Of a stretch of DNA of 44,875 nucleotides, positions 24,622 through 33,542 are shown piece by piece. The DNA comes from Tissierellia bacterium (GTDB lineage Bacteria > Bacillota > Clostridia > Tissierellales > Peptoniphilaceae): assembly GCA_012519495.1 (NCBI GenBank), contig JAAYQA010000005.1:1-44875 (forward strand). Direction: 5' to 3'. The first letter of the stretch is position 1. Each line of letters opens with the position of its first letter. Below the pieces are notes generated by a model. That model searched no databases, had not been told where the DNA came from, and was given only the letters and a program-made list of their open reading frames with translations. Both the position numbers and the translations under genes were made by a program.

Positions 24622-25833
24622 ATGAGTATGAAGCAAATCAACATTACCAGTCAGGACAATATCAAGCACGCGTTTGATATTTCGTTTCTGAATGAAGACC
24701 GTGCCAAAGAAATTGCTGCGTATCACCAGGCGTTTCCCATGTATAAGGAGACACCGCTGGTCCGTTTAAGTAATTTGGCCAAACGACTGCATGTAGGAGA
24801 TATTTTTGTAAAAGACGAGTCGCATCGTTTCGGCCTGAATGCGTTTAAAGTATTGGGCGGCAGCTATGCGATCGGACGGATTGTAGCCGACAAACTCGGT
24901 ATGGACCTGAAGGATCTTCCGTTTGAGCGTTTGATCTCCGATGAGATCCGGGACAAATTAGGGGAAATGACTTTTGTCACCGCAACCGACGGGAACCACG
25001 GACGCGGCGTTGCCTGGACGGCCAATCAATTAAAACAAAAGAGCATTGTTTTCATGCCCAGAGGAACGGCGCAGGAACGCGTAGAAAACATTGAAAAAGA
25101 AAACGCTACGGTAACGGTTTTAGATAAAAATTACGACGAATGTGTACAAATCGCCAATGCTTTGGCAGAAGAAAACGGGTATGTATTTGTACAGGATACC
25201 GCGTGGGAAGGTTACGAAGAAATCCCCGCGTGGATTATGCAGGGCTATATGACCATGTCCTACGAGATCTATCAAAGCCTGGAAGAGCAAAAAGTACAAC
25301 CGACACATATCTTCCTGCAGGCGGGTGTGGGTTCTTTGGCAGCGGCTGCGGTCGGTTTCTTTGCCAATGTATATCCGGGCGACAAAAAACCGGTGTTCAC
25401 GATTGTGGAACCGGATGTGGTGGACTGCCTGTTCCAGTCGGCCAAGAAGCAGGAGCGCGTACTGATCGGCGGCGAATACTCCACGATCATGGCCGGTCTT
25501 GCCTGCGGCGAGCCGAACACAACCGCGCTGAATGTACTGTGGGATTATGCGGAACACTTCCTGTCCGCAGGGGACTCCTTTGCCGCACACGGCATGCGTC
25601 TTTTGGGCCATCCCATGACCGGCGATGAAAAAGTCGTATCGGGCGAAAGCGGTGCAGCACCGTTTGGCGTAATTACGAAAGTGCTTGCAGAAGAAAACTA
25701 TGCAGATATCAAAAAGGAATTGGGACTGAACGAAGATTCGGTTCTGGTATTCATCAGCACCGAAGGCGACACCGACCGCAAAAACTACGAAGATATTGTT
25801 TGGGACGGCAAGTACCCGAGTGTAGAAGACTAA
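24622..25833 (+). CDS. ygeX: Diaminopropionate ammonia-lyase
   Basis: 403 residues, fold-type II PLP enzyme that converts 2,3-diaminopropionate (D or L) to pyruvate and two ammonia. PLP-lysine in FGLNAFKVLGG (K76), TATDGNHGRGVAWTA, FMPRGTAQERVENI, the glycine loop QAGVGSLAAAAVGF, and CGEPNTTALNVLW are as in YgeX/DpaL. ATG 24622 has AAAGGA upstream; ATG 24628 is an alternative. First gene of a catabolic operon with a YgeY-like hydrolase and a D-aminoacylase-like protein, the partner set seen with YgeX elsewhere. Confidence 0.94.
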   Translation: MSMKQINITSQDNIKHAFDISFLNEDRAKEIAAYHQAFPMYKETPLVRLSNLAKRLHVGDIFVKDESHRFGLNAFKVLGGSYAIGRIVADKLGMDLKDLPFERLISDEIRDKLGEMTFVTATDGNHGRGVAWTANQLKQKSIVFMPRGTAQERVENIEKENATVTVLDKNYDECVQIANALAEENGYVFVQDTAWEGYEEIPAWIMQGYMTMSYEIYQSLEEQKVQPTHIFLQAGVGSLAAAAVGFFANVYPGDKKPVFTIVEPDVVDCLFQSAKKQERVLIGGEYSTIMAGLACGEPNTTALNVLWDYAEHFLSAGDSFAAHGMRLLGHPMTGDEKVVSGESGAAPFGVITKVLAEENYADIKKELGLNEDSVLVFISTEGDTDRKNYEDIVWDGKYPSVED

Positions 25834-25864
25834 TACAAACGAAAAGACAAGAAGGGGGCATACT

Positions 25865-27042
25865 ATGAGCAATACGGAAAAACAAGTCGTTGAACTGACC
25901 CAGGCACTCATTCAGCAACCGAGTTCATCGGGAGAAGAAAAGGGTGTATCCGACGAATTAGTGAAGTTTTTGAAGCCAATGGTTTCGACAAAGTCCATGT
26001 AGACCGCTACGGAAACACGATCGGCACGATCACCGGAAAACGTCCGGGCCAGAAACTGCTTTTCGACGGCCATATGGATACCGTACCGGTTACCAATCCC
26101 GATGAGTGGATTCATCCTCCGTTTGGCGGAGAGATCCACGACGGCAAAGTATACGGCCGTGGTGCGTCCGACATGAAGGGCGCGATTGCCGCTATGGCTG
26201 TGGCCGCAGCGGAATTCAACAAAGCAGTGGACGGCGATTTCGCCGGCGAGATCAACGTAGCCGGTGTCGTGCACGAAGAATGCTTTGAAGGCGTTGCAGC
26301 AAGAGAGATCAGCGCTTATGTAAAACCGGACTATGTCATCATCGGGGAAGCATCCCGCGGCAATGTAAAAATCGGACAGCGCGGCCGTGCGGAAATCAAA
26401 GTGGAAGTGTTCGGAAAACCGGCACACTCCGCCAATCCGGAAAAAGGCATCAACGCCGTGTACAAAATGTGCAAAATCATTGAAGAAATCCGTAAGTTGG
26501 AACCCACACATCACGATGTTCTGGGCGACGGCATTCTGGAACTCACCGACATTAAGTCCAGCCCGTATCCCGGCGCGAGTGTTGTACCGGAACATTGCAT
26601 GGCGACCTATGACCGAAGACTGTTAACCGGCGAAACCCCGGAAGGCGTAATCAAACCCCTGCAGGATCTGGTGGATCGCATGATGCAGGAAGATGACGAG
26701 TTAAAAGCAAAAGTCAGCTACGCAACGGCGGAAGAAGTCTGCTTTACCGGCGATACGATTCAGGGCGAACGTTTCTTCCCGGGCTGGCTCTTTGACAAGG
26801 AAGAACCCTGGGTACAGGATGTGGTAACCGAACTGAACGAACGCGGTTTAACACCGGAAGTCACCCAGTACAATTTCTGCACCAACGGCAGCCACTATGC
26901 CGGGGAAGCAAAAATCAAAACCCTCGGCCTCGGACCGTCGCAGGAAAATCTGGCGCACACCGTCAACGAGTATATTGAAATTGAACAATTGAATCTGGCC
27001 GTCGAATCCTATCAGGGGATTATGAAGGCGCTTTTGAAATAA
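25865..27042 (+). pseudogene. ygeY: YgeY-like M20 metallohydrolase, interrupted by a one-base frameshift
   Basis: The gene starts at ATG 25865 (behind AAGGGGG) and reads SNTEKQVVELTQALIQQPSSSGEEKG, then runs into TAG at 26000-26002. In the -1 frame the protein resumes as EANGFDKVHVDRYGN and goes on to 27042. The break is at a run of five T (25967-25971) where six would keep one frame. The rest has the M20 ligands: FDGHMDT, the bridging Asp of GRGASDMKG, HEEC, GEAS and the C-terminal His of GSHYAGEA. Repaired length is about 393 residues, normal for YgeY, a deacylase/peptidase of unclear substrate tied to selenium-linked purine and amino-acid gene sets. Either a true mutation or a homopolymer error. 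Confidence 0.85.
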
Positions 27043-27069
27043 CGAAAAAGACCGGCTGAAAGTCGGATG

Positions 27070-27097
27070 AAAAATCCGTGGAGATCCACGGATTTTT
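27070..27097 (+). terminator. Hairpin between the M20 and D-aminoacylase genes
   Basis: AAAAATCCGTGG pairs with CCACGGATTTTT, ending in T5. It resembles an intrinsic terminator inside the operon and may reduce read-through to the third gene. Confidence 0.7.
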
Positions 27098-27127
27098 CCC
27101 TATGGAAACGAACGGAAAGGACAAAAT

Positions 27128-28723
27128 ATGAACGATTTGCTTATTCAAAACGGCCGGATTATCGACGGAACCGGCGCGCCCGCCTATACGGGTTCGCTTC
27201 TGATCCGGGACGGAAAAATTGCAGCGATCAATCCGGAAAACATACCGGAAACGGCTCGTGTGATTGATGCGAAGGGCCGCATCGTGGCACCGGGATTTAT
27301 TGATACGCACTCGCATTCATCTCTGATGGTGAATGTGGAGCCGATGCTCTCCCCGAAAATCTATCAGGGCATCACCACAGAGATTCTTGCACAGGACGGC
27401 ATGGGACCGGCACCGGTAAATGAAGAGACGATAGCGCCCTGGAAAAAAGCCATGTCCGGACTGGAAGGCGAATGGGATTTCGACTGGAACTGGAAAACGG
27501 TCGACGAATACCTGAATCAGGTGGATACGCTGCCTCTGGGACCGAATCTGGCGTATCTGGCACCGCACGGCAATCTTCGCATGGTCGTTATGGGACTGGA
27601 CAATCGCAAACCCACCCGGGACGAGCTGGAAGAAATGAAAGAGGAATTGCAAAAAGCCTTTGATGCCGGCGCCTATGGCATGAGCACCGGTATGATTTAT
27701 CCGCCCTGTGTCTACGCGGATACGAGTGAGTTTATCGAACTCGGCAAAGTCATAGCAAAAAACAACGGCGTATTTGTTACCCATCAGCGCTCGGAAGCGG
27801 ACGCGATTTTAGAGTCTATGGACGAAATCATCGAGATCGGCGAAAAGAGCGGCTGCCGTGTGCACTTCTCGCACTTCAAATGCTGCGGCAAGAACAACTG
27901 GGACAAAGTGCCCGCCATTTTGCAAAAGCTGGACGATGCCAAAGCAAAGGGCATTCACGTCTCCTTCGACTCATATCCCTATGTAGCGGGTTCTACCATG
28001 ATGAGCGTCATTCTGCCGCCGTGGGCGCATGACGGCGGTACGGAAAAACTGCTCGAACGCCTGAATGACGAAGAGCAGCGCGCCAAAATGAAAGAAGATA
28101 TTAAAAACGGGATTCCCGGCTGGGATAATTTTATTGACTTTGCCGGATTTGACGGCATTTTCATCACCTTTGTCAAAAACCCCGAATCGGAACAGTATGT
28201 AGGGCTCAGTCTGCAGGAACTGGGAGACAAAACCGGCAAGGTACCGCTGGATGCGATTTTCGACCTGATCCGGGATGAAGAGAATATCATCGGCCTGGTC
28301 GACTTTTACGGCACGGAAGACCATATCAAGGAATTCCTGCAGCGACCGGAACAGAATGTCTGCACCGACGGGATTATCGGCTCCAAACCGCATCCGCGCC
28401 TGTATGGTGCGTTTACGCGCGTGCTGGCCAAGTATGTGCGTGACGAAGGCGTGGTTTCTTTGGAGGAAGCCATTCGCAAGATGTCCGGCAAACCGGCGGA
28501 AGTACTCGGCATGAAAGACCGCGGGCTCCTAAAAGAAGGCTATGCCGCAGATGTTCTGCTCATTGATCCGCAAACTGTTCAGGACAAGGGCAGCTATACC
28601 GACCCGAATCACCTGGCCGAAGGGATCGACTACTCCATGGTAAACGGAACGATTATTATTGAAGAAGGCCGGCAGATAGACGGACGCGCCGGACAGGTTT
28701 TGCGTTTCGACAGAACCCGTTAA
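27128..28723 (+). CDS. N-acyl-D-amino-acid deacylase-like amidohydrolase
   Basis: 531 residues, amidohydrolase superfamily, D-aminoacylase branch. N-terminal beta-sandwich strand (LIQNGRIIDGTGAP), then metal site GFIDTHSHSS (H61, H63), AGAYGMSTGMIYPP, THQRSEAD and HFSHFK metal histidines, and the catalytic Asp in CTDGIIGSKPHPR; C-terminal KPAEVLGMKDRGLLKEGYAADVLLIDP closes the sandwich. The GNCG-type Cys loop of classical D-aminoacylases reads AQDGMG here, so substrate and metal set may differ. Probably frees amino acids from N-acyl (D-) amino acids for the lyase upstream. Confidence 0.88.
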   Translation: MNDLLIQNGRIIDGTGAPAYTGSLLIRDGKIAAINPENIPETARVIDAKGRIVAPGFIDTHSHSSLMVNVEPMLSPKIYQGITTEILAQDGMGPAPVNEETIAPWKKAMSGLEGEWDFDWNWKTVDEYLNQVDTLPLGPNLAYLAPHGNLRMVVMGLDNRKPTRDELEEMKEELQKAFDAGAYGMSTGMIYPPCVYADTSEFIELGKVIAKNNGVFVTHQRSEADAILESMDEIIEIGEKSGCRVHFSHFKCCGKNNWDKVPAILQKLDDAKAKGIHVSFDSYPYVAGSTMMSVILPPWAHDGGTEKLLERLNDEEQRAKMKEDIKNGIPGWDNFIDFAGFDGIFITFVKNPESEQYVGLSLQELGDKTGKVPLDAIFDLIRDEENIIGLVDFYGTEDHIKEFLQRPEQNVCTDGIIGSKPHPRLYGAFTRVLAKYVRDEGVVSLEEAIRKMSGKPAEVLGMKDRGLLKEGYAADVLLIDPQTVQDKGSYTDPNHLAEGIDYSMVNGTIIIEEGRQIDGRAGQVLRFDRTR

Positions 28724-28748
28724 ATGATAAAACATTCTCGTTTGGCAG

Positions 28749-28786
28749 GGCAGGCCGCCGGTGAACAACTGGCGGCTTGCCGTTTT
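28749..28786 (+). terminator. Terminator of the diaminopropionate operon
   Basis: GGCAGGCCGCC (28749-28759) pairs with GGCGGCTTGCC (28771-28781, one G-U), then a short T run. Confidence 0.75.
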
Positions 28787-28893
28787 CGCTGTCTTCTGAT
28801 GCGATGGAAAAACCTGTGAATGATTGACAAAGACCATAGCATTCCGCTTTGGTCAGGATTCGTCGTTTGGCAAGTGTTTACGCCATTCCGGCG

Positions 28894-28922
28894 TTTACAA
28901 ACGTTTTAAACAATGGTAGAAT
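28894..28922 (+). promoter_or_regulatory. Promoter of the rnf operon
   Basis: TTTACA (28894-28899), 17-bp spacer, TAGAAT (28917-28922). The rest of the 28787-28971 gap shows nothing else I can support. Confidence 0.65.
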
Positions 28923-29037
28923 TGTTTGTGCAAGTTCATCGATTTTCCGTTAAGCGAGTAAAGGAAAACGAATGCGGGAGGCATTGGCAAATGCAAACCG
29001 TTTTTTGCACAGGAAAAAAGAGAAAGAGGTGGAGATT

Positions 29038-30366
29038 TTGGATCTGAAAAATCTGACTTTCCGCGGGGGCGTGCACCCCGACGGCAATAAAGATTTATCC
29101 AATCAGGCCCCGATTACCCGCGCCAAAGAGCCTGCTCTCGTAAGCATATCCATGCATCAGCATACCGGGGCACCTTGTGAACCGACGGTGCAGGTCGGCG
29201 ATACGGTAAAAATCGGTCAGATTATCGGGAATACCGAGGCGTTTGTATCGGCGCCGATTCATGCAAGTATTTCCGGAACCGTAAAGGAAATAACAACGAT
29301 CACGACCCCGACCGGTATGAAAACCAAAGCCGTAGTGATTGAAAACGACGGGCGTGAAGAACTCGGATACATAGAAATGGACAGAAAGCTGGAGGATCTT
29401 TCGGCCGATGAGCTGAAAAAGATCGTCCGCGATGCTGGCATCACGGGTCTGGGCGGTGCTTCGTTTCCCGCGCATGTGAAATTTGCTCCGCCGGCGGATA
29501 AGCCGATCGATTCGGTGATTATCAACGGATCCGAATGTGAACCGTATCTCACGGCCGATCAGCTGACCATGCAGACCTGGCCGGAGAAAATCATTCGTGC
29601 GCTGGAAGCGATACTCAAGATTCTGGGCGCACCAAACGGCTATATCGTCATCGAAGACAATAAGCCGGAAGCCATAAAGGCTATGCAGGACGCTGCTGCC
29701 GGGCATGCCAATATCCAGGTGGCTGCGCTGAAAACCAAATATCCCCAGGGCGATGAGAAACGCGTCATCGATGTCGTCTTGAACCGTCAGGTTCCTTCGG
29801 GCGGACTGCCGATGGATGTCGGAGCGGTGGTATCCAATGTGAGCACAGCGATCGCCGTACACGATGCGGTGTATCGCAACAAGCCCTTGTATGAGCGTGT
29901 GATCACCCTGACCGGCCATGCTTTGGCGGAACCGAAGAATCTCATCGTCAAGATGGGCACACCGCTGGAAGAACTGATCGAACAGGCGGGCGGCTTCCGG
30001 GAAACACCGGGCAAAATTATCTCCGGCGGACCGATGATGGGGATGGCCCAGCCGACGCTACATACGTTTACGATCAAAGGGATGGGCGGATTACTGGTTC
30101 TGACCGAAGAAGAAGCGAAAAAACCGAAAACGTCCAATTGCATCAACTGCGCACGCTGTGTGGAAGCGTGTCCGGTTCGTCTGGAACCTTTGCAAATTGA
30201 ACGGGCGGTCAATGCGCTTGACTTTGACCGGGCAGAAGCCTACCGGCCGCTGGACTGCATTGAATGCGGTGCCTGCTCCTATACCTGTCCTGCCAAACGA
30301 CCGCTGGTGGAAGCCATTCGCCTCGCGAAATACGAAATTCGCGCCAAGATGCAGAAAGCCAGATAG
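29038..30366 (+). CDS. rnfC: Rnf complex subunit RnfC
   Basis: 442 residues from TTG 29038. RnfC is the peripheral NADH-binding subunit of the ion-translocating ferredoxin:NAD+ oxidoreductase. N-terminal FRGGVHPDGNKDL, a biotinyl-like domain, a Rossmann region with GLGGASFPAHVKF and NGSECEPYLTADQL (NADH/FMN site), a SLBB-like segment, and two 4Fe-4S motifs, CINCARCVEACP (from C368) and CIECGACSYTCP. The frame is open to ATG 28972, which would add 22 Lys/Glu-rich residues and also has a possible ribosome site (AAAGGA); the TTG behind GAGGTGGAG places the start where homologues begin. First of six rnf genes in the order C-D-G-E-A-B. Confidence 0.93.
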   Translation: MDLKNLTFRGGVHPDGNKDLSNQAPITRAKEPALVSISMHQHTGAPCEPTVQVGDTVKIGQIIGNTEAFVSAPIHASISGTVKEITTITTPTGMKTKAVVIENDGREELGYIEMDRKLEDLSADELKKIVRDAGITGLGGASFPAHVKFAPPADKPIDSVIINGSECEPYLTADQLTMQTWPEKIIRALEAILKILGAPNGYIVIEDNKPEAIKAMQDAAAGHANIQVAALKTKYPQGDEKRVIDVVLNRQVPSGGLPMDVGAVVSNVSTAIAVHDAVYRNKPLYERVITLTGHALAEPKNLIVKMGTPLEELIEQAGGFRETPGKIISGGPMMGMAQPTLHTFTIKGMGGLLVLTEEEAKKPKTSNCINCARCVEACPVRLEPLQIERAVNALDFDRAEAYRPLDCIECGACSYTCPAKRPLVEAIRLAKYEIRAKMQKAR

Positions 30367-30380
30367 GGGGAACATAGTTT

Positions 30381-31328
30381 ATGGAACAGAATCTAAAAAC
30401 CGGGGTTAACCTGGAAAATCTGCTGAGCGTATCGTCGTCGCCGCATATCCGTTCAAGCGAAACGGTACAGCGTATTATGCTGGATGTGATTATTGCTCTT
30501 ATTCCCGCATCCATTGTCGGCATTTATTATTTTGGTATAAAAGCAGCGATCATACTCGCTTTGGCTATTGTCGCAGCCGTTGTGTCCGAAGCCGCTTTTC
30601 AGAAAGCAAGAAAACAGGAAATCACGGTTTCCGACCTGTCGGCGGTTGTAACGGGTCTTTTGCTCGGACTGAACATTCCTTCTTCGGCACCCTGGTATGT
30701 ACCGGTATTCGGTTCGTTTTTTGCCATTGTGGTTGCCAAGCAGCTCTTTGGCGGACTGGGTTACAACTGGGTAAACCCGGCACTGGCCGCGCGTGCGGTT
30801 CTCATGCTTTCCTGGCCGGTACATATGGCAAGCTTCACCATGCCGTTTTCCGATGCCACATCGGCCGCAACACCGCTTTCCGGAGGAACCTTCCCGAGCC
30901 TGTTTGATATGTTCGTAGGAAAAATGCCCGGTGTGATCGGGGAAGTATCTGCCGCAGCCCTTCTGGTCGGCGGTATCTATCTGCTTGTCCGCGGCGTGAT
31001 CAAAATTCATATTCCGGCTGTCTATATCGGTGTATGTGCCGTGTTTCTTATGCTGTTCGGTGTTCCTGTGGATCAGGTCCTGCCGCAATTACTGGCAGGC
31101 GGTTTGATCCTTGGAGCTTTCTTCATGGCGACCGACTATTCCTCTTCGCCTCTGACCACAAAAGGACAGATTATCTTTGCCGCAGGAGCCGGTTTCCTCA
31201 CGGCGCTGATTCGTCAGTATGGCGGCATGGCGGAAGGGGTCTCGTATTCAATTCTCTTAATGAATATGGCAACGCCCATGATAGACAAATACACCGTTCC
31301 TAAAGTATTCGGGAGTGTGAAAAAATGA
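30381..31328 (+). CDS. rnfD: Rnf complex subunit RnfD
   Basis: 315 residues, polytopic membrane subunit. SSPHIRSSETVQRIMLDVIIALIPA opening, VTGLLLGLNIPSSAPWYVPVFGSFFAIVVAKQLFGGLGYNWVNPALAARA core, and SAATPLSGG, which corresponds to the threonine loop that carries covalent FMN. ATG 30381 is 12 bases after rnfC, and it overlaps rnfG by four. Confidence 0.95.
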   Translation: MEQNLKTGVNLENLLSVSSSPHIRSSETVQRIMLDVIIALIPASIVGIYYFGIKAAIILALAIVAAVVSEAAFQKARKQEITVSDLSAVVTGLLLGLNIPSSAPWYVPVFGSFFAIVVAKQLFGGLGYNWVNPALAARAVLMLSWPVHMASFTMPFSDATSAATPLSGGTFPSLFDMFVGKMPGVIGEVSAAALLVGGIYLLVRGVIKIHIPAVYIGVCAVFLMLFGVPVDQVLPQLLAGGLILGAFFMATDYSSSPLTTKGQIIFAAGAGFLTALIRQYGGMAEGVSYSILLMNMATPMIDKYTVPKVFGSVKK

Positions 31329-32287
31329 AAGACACAGTAAAACTCGCATTGATCCTGTTTGCGTTTTGTGCGGTATGCGCGGGACTTCTGGCCGTGGCAA
31401 ACGGCTATACCTCGGTTATTATCGCAGAACGCCAGGCAGATCAGCTTACGGATTCGCTGGGCGTTGTGTATGAATCGGCCGATTCGTTTGAAGAAAGCGA
31501 CCGTGCGAAATTAGCAGAAATTCAGGAAAACAATCCGAATGTACTGAATATATACGATGCCGTACAAGGCGGTACGGTAGCGGGCAATGTCGTTGAAATG
31601 CGATCGAGCGGCTACGGCGGCGCGTTCCGTTTCCTGGTCGGTCTGGACCGGGCAACCGGAGCTGTTACCGGATTCAGCATGCTGGAGCATTCCGAATCCC
31701 CCGGATTCGGTGCAAGAGCGGAAGAGCCCGCTTTTGCCGAAGGAACCGTCGGCGCCACCTCGGGGGCGGAAATTGAAGCGCTCTCCGGTGCGACGGTAAC
31801 CACATCGGCGGTTCAGGCAGGTATCGATCAGGCGTTTGAAGCCGTAGGTATGCTGAGCGGGGAACTCACCCAGCTCAGTCCGGAAGAACAACAGGCAGCC
31901 AGTCTGCAGGCAGCTTTCCCGGAAGCGGATTCGCTGGAAGAAACAGAAGTCAGCGGTGCCGCACCGGAAGTGGAATCGGTGCATACGGCTCTTTCGGGCG
32001 GAAGCCCTGTGGGCCATGTGGTCGTCGTGAAAGAAGCGGGCGGCTACGAAGGCGATATTACCTTTGCGCTCGGTGTGAATAACGATGGAGCGATCACCGG
32101 ATTCAAGTCGATCGAACACAATGAAACACCGGGTATGGGTGCCCGTATGGATGAACCGGAATTTGCAGAAGCCATGGTCGGCAAAACCGACGCTGCCATT
32201 GACGCGATTGCCGGGGCTACCTTTACGAGCGATGCCATCAAAGCGGGGATTGAAAAAGCTCTTGCCGCTGCGGAAATGGCCAGATAG
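31325..32287 (+). CDS. rnfG: Rnf complex subunit RnfG with two FMN-binding domains
   Basis: 320 residues, longer than the roughly 200 of a usual RnfG. One N-terminal helix (about 5-28), then FMN_bind domain 1 (ending IEALSGATVTTSAVQAGIDQAF) and, after an acidic linker, domain 2 (ending IDAIAGATFTSDAIKAGIEKAL). The two halves align: ATGAVTGFSMLEHSESPGFGAR against DGAITGFKSIEHNETPGMGAR. Both keep the Thr that would take FMN by a phosphoester bond; the residue three before it is Ser in one and Ala in the other. The protein faces outward and passes electrons within the Rnf chain. The duplication suggests an extra flavin. Confidence 0.93.
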   Translation: MKDTVKLALILFAFCAVCAGLLAVANGYTSVIIAERQADQLTDSLGVVYESADSFEESDRAKLAEIQENNPNVLNIYDAVQGGTVAGNVVEMRSSGYGGAFRFLVGLDRATGAVTGFSMLEHSESPGFGARAEEPAFAEGTVGATSGAEIEALSGATVTTSAVQAGIDQAFEAVGMLSGELTQLSPEEQQAASLQAAFPEADSLEETEVSGAAPEVESVHTALSGGSPVGHVVVVKEAGGYEGDITFALGVNNDGAITGFKSIEHNETPGMGARMDEPEFAEAMVGKTDAAIDAIAGATFTSDAIKAGIEKALAAAEMAR

Positions 32288-32296
32288 GAGACGAAG

Positions 32297-32947
32297 ATGG
32301 GAAAGATTCTTAAAAACGGTATCCTGTATGACAATACCATATTTGTTCAGCTGATCGGTCTGTGCGCCGTCTTGGGGGTTTCCACAACGGCGACCAACGG
32401 GTTCTTTATGAGTATCGCGGTTATCTTTGTACTGACCCTGTCCAATGTGTTTATTTCGCTGTTTCGGAATTTCACACCGGACAAGATCCGCATTCCGATC
32501 TTCATCGTTATCATTGCAACCTTTGTTACACTGGTTGACATGCTGCTAAACGCATTTGTACCGGATGTACACGCACAACTGGGCGTTTTTATTCCGCTCA
32601 TTGTTGTAAACTGTCTGATTCTGGCGCGGGCCGAGTCCTTTGCATCCAAAAACGGTGTGTTTCCCTCCATCGTAGACGGAATCGGGATGGGCCTTGGCTA
32701 TACCCTGGCGATCATGTCGATGGCGATTGTGCGCGAACTGATCGGCTCCGGTACGCTGTTCGGTTTGCAGATTCTGCCTGAATCCTATCCCGGCATCGGT
32801 GCCTTTGTCAGCGCGCCCGGCTCGTTTATCATTCTGGGTGTATTGATTGCCGTATTCCGTTGGATTCTGACGGCCATTGAAGCAAAACGCGCCAAAGCAC
32901 CGGCCGAAAAAATGGCGCAGGTGCCCACGGATTCCGTGAGCGCATAG
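32297..32947 (+). CDS. rnfE: Rnf complex subunit RnfE
   Basis: 216 residues, six-helix integral subunit related to RnfA. KILKNGILYDNTIFVQLIGLCAVLGVSTTATNG opening, IPIFIVIIATFVTLVDMLLNAFVP, and the conserved PLIVVNCLILARAESFASKN. RnfE and RnfA together form the ion-pathway core. ATG 32297 is nine bases after rnfG. Confidence 0.95.
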   Translation: MGKILKNGILYDNTIFVQLIGLCAVLGVSTTATNGFFMSIAVIFVLTLSNVFISLFRNFTPDKIRIPIFIVIIATFVTLVDMLLNAFVPDVHAQLGVFIPLIVVNCLILARAESFASKNGVFPSIVDGIGMGLGYTLAIMSMAIVRELIGSGTLFGLQILPESYPGIGAFVSAPGSFIILGVLIAVFRWILTAIEAKRAKAPAEKMAQVPTDSVSA

Positions 32948-32954
32948 GAGGAGA

Positions 32955-33533
32955 ATGATGGCTAATATATTTCAGATAATTATTGCGTCCATATTTGTCA
33001 ACAACTATGTCTTTGCGCGCTTCCTCGGGATCTGCCCGCTTTTGGGCGTATCCAACAAAACGGAAACCGCGGCGGGCATGGGGGTTGCCGTAACCTTTGT
33101 TATCACGCTGGCCTCTGCCATTACCTGGGTCGTGCATGAATTTGTGCTCTCGCAGTTCGGCTTGGAATACCTCATGACGATTGTCTTTATCCTCGTCATT
33201 GCGGCTTTGGTACAGTTTGTGGAGATGTTCCTGAAAAAAAGCAGCCCCGGTCTGTACAATGCACTGGGTGTGTATCTGCCTTTGATTACGACCAACTGCG
33301 TCGTATTGGGCGTCGCCATTTTGAATATCACGTCGGAATACAATTTTATTGAAATGATCGTGAATGCGCTGGGTTCTTCGATCGGTTTTCTGATTGCGAT
33401 CGTATTTTTGGCAGCCATCCGGGAACGCATCGACATCGCCGATGTGCCTGAAGTGTTCAAGGGTTTCCCGATTTCTCTCGTTACCGTAGGCTTGATGTCC
33501 ATGGCATTTATGGGCTTTCAGGGCCTGGTATAG
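32955..33533 (+). CDS. rnfA: Rnf complex subunit RnfA
   Basis: 192 residues, six helices, inverted relative to RnfE. Conserved NNYVFARFLGICPLLGVS and YLPLITTNCVVLGVAI; these Cys-containing half-helices bind a 2Fe-2S centre with RnfE in solved Rnf/Nqr complexes. An alternative ATG is one codon later. GGAGG precedes the start and the next gene. Confidence 0.95.
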   Translation: MMANIFQIIIASIFVNNYVFARFLGICPLLGVSNKTETAAGMGVAVTFVITLASAITWVVHEFVLSQFGLEYLMTIVFILVIAALVQFVEMFLKKSSPGLYNALGVYLPLITTNCVVLGVAILNITSEYNFIEMIVNALGSSIGFLIAIVFLAAIRERIDIADVPEVFKGFPISLVTVGLMSMAFMGFQGLV

Positions 33534-33542
33534 GAGGTACGT

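Noticed and set aside
25960..25975. Programmed -1 ribosomal frameshift in the YgeY-like gene
   Set aside because: G TTT TTG is a poor heptamer, no stimulatory stem is evident after it, and the zero-frame product would be a 45-residue fragment.
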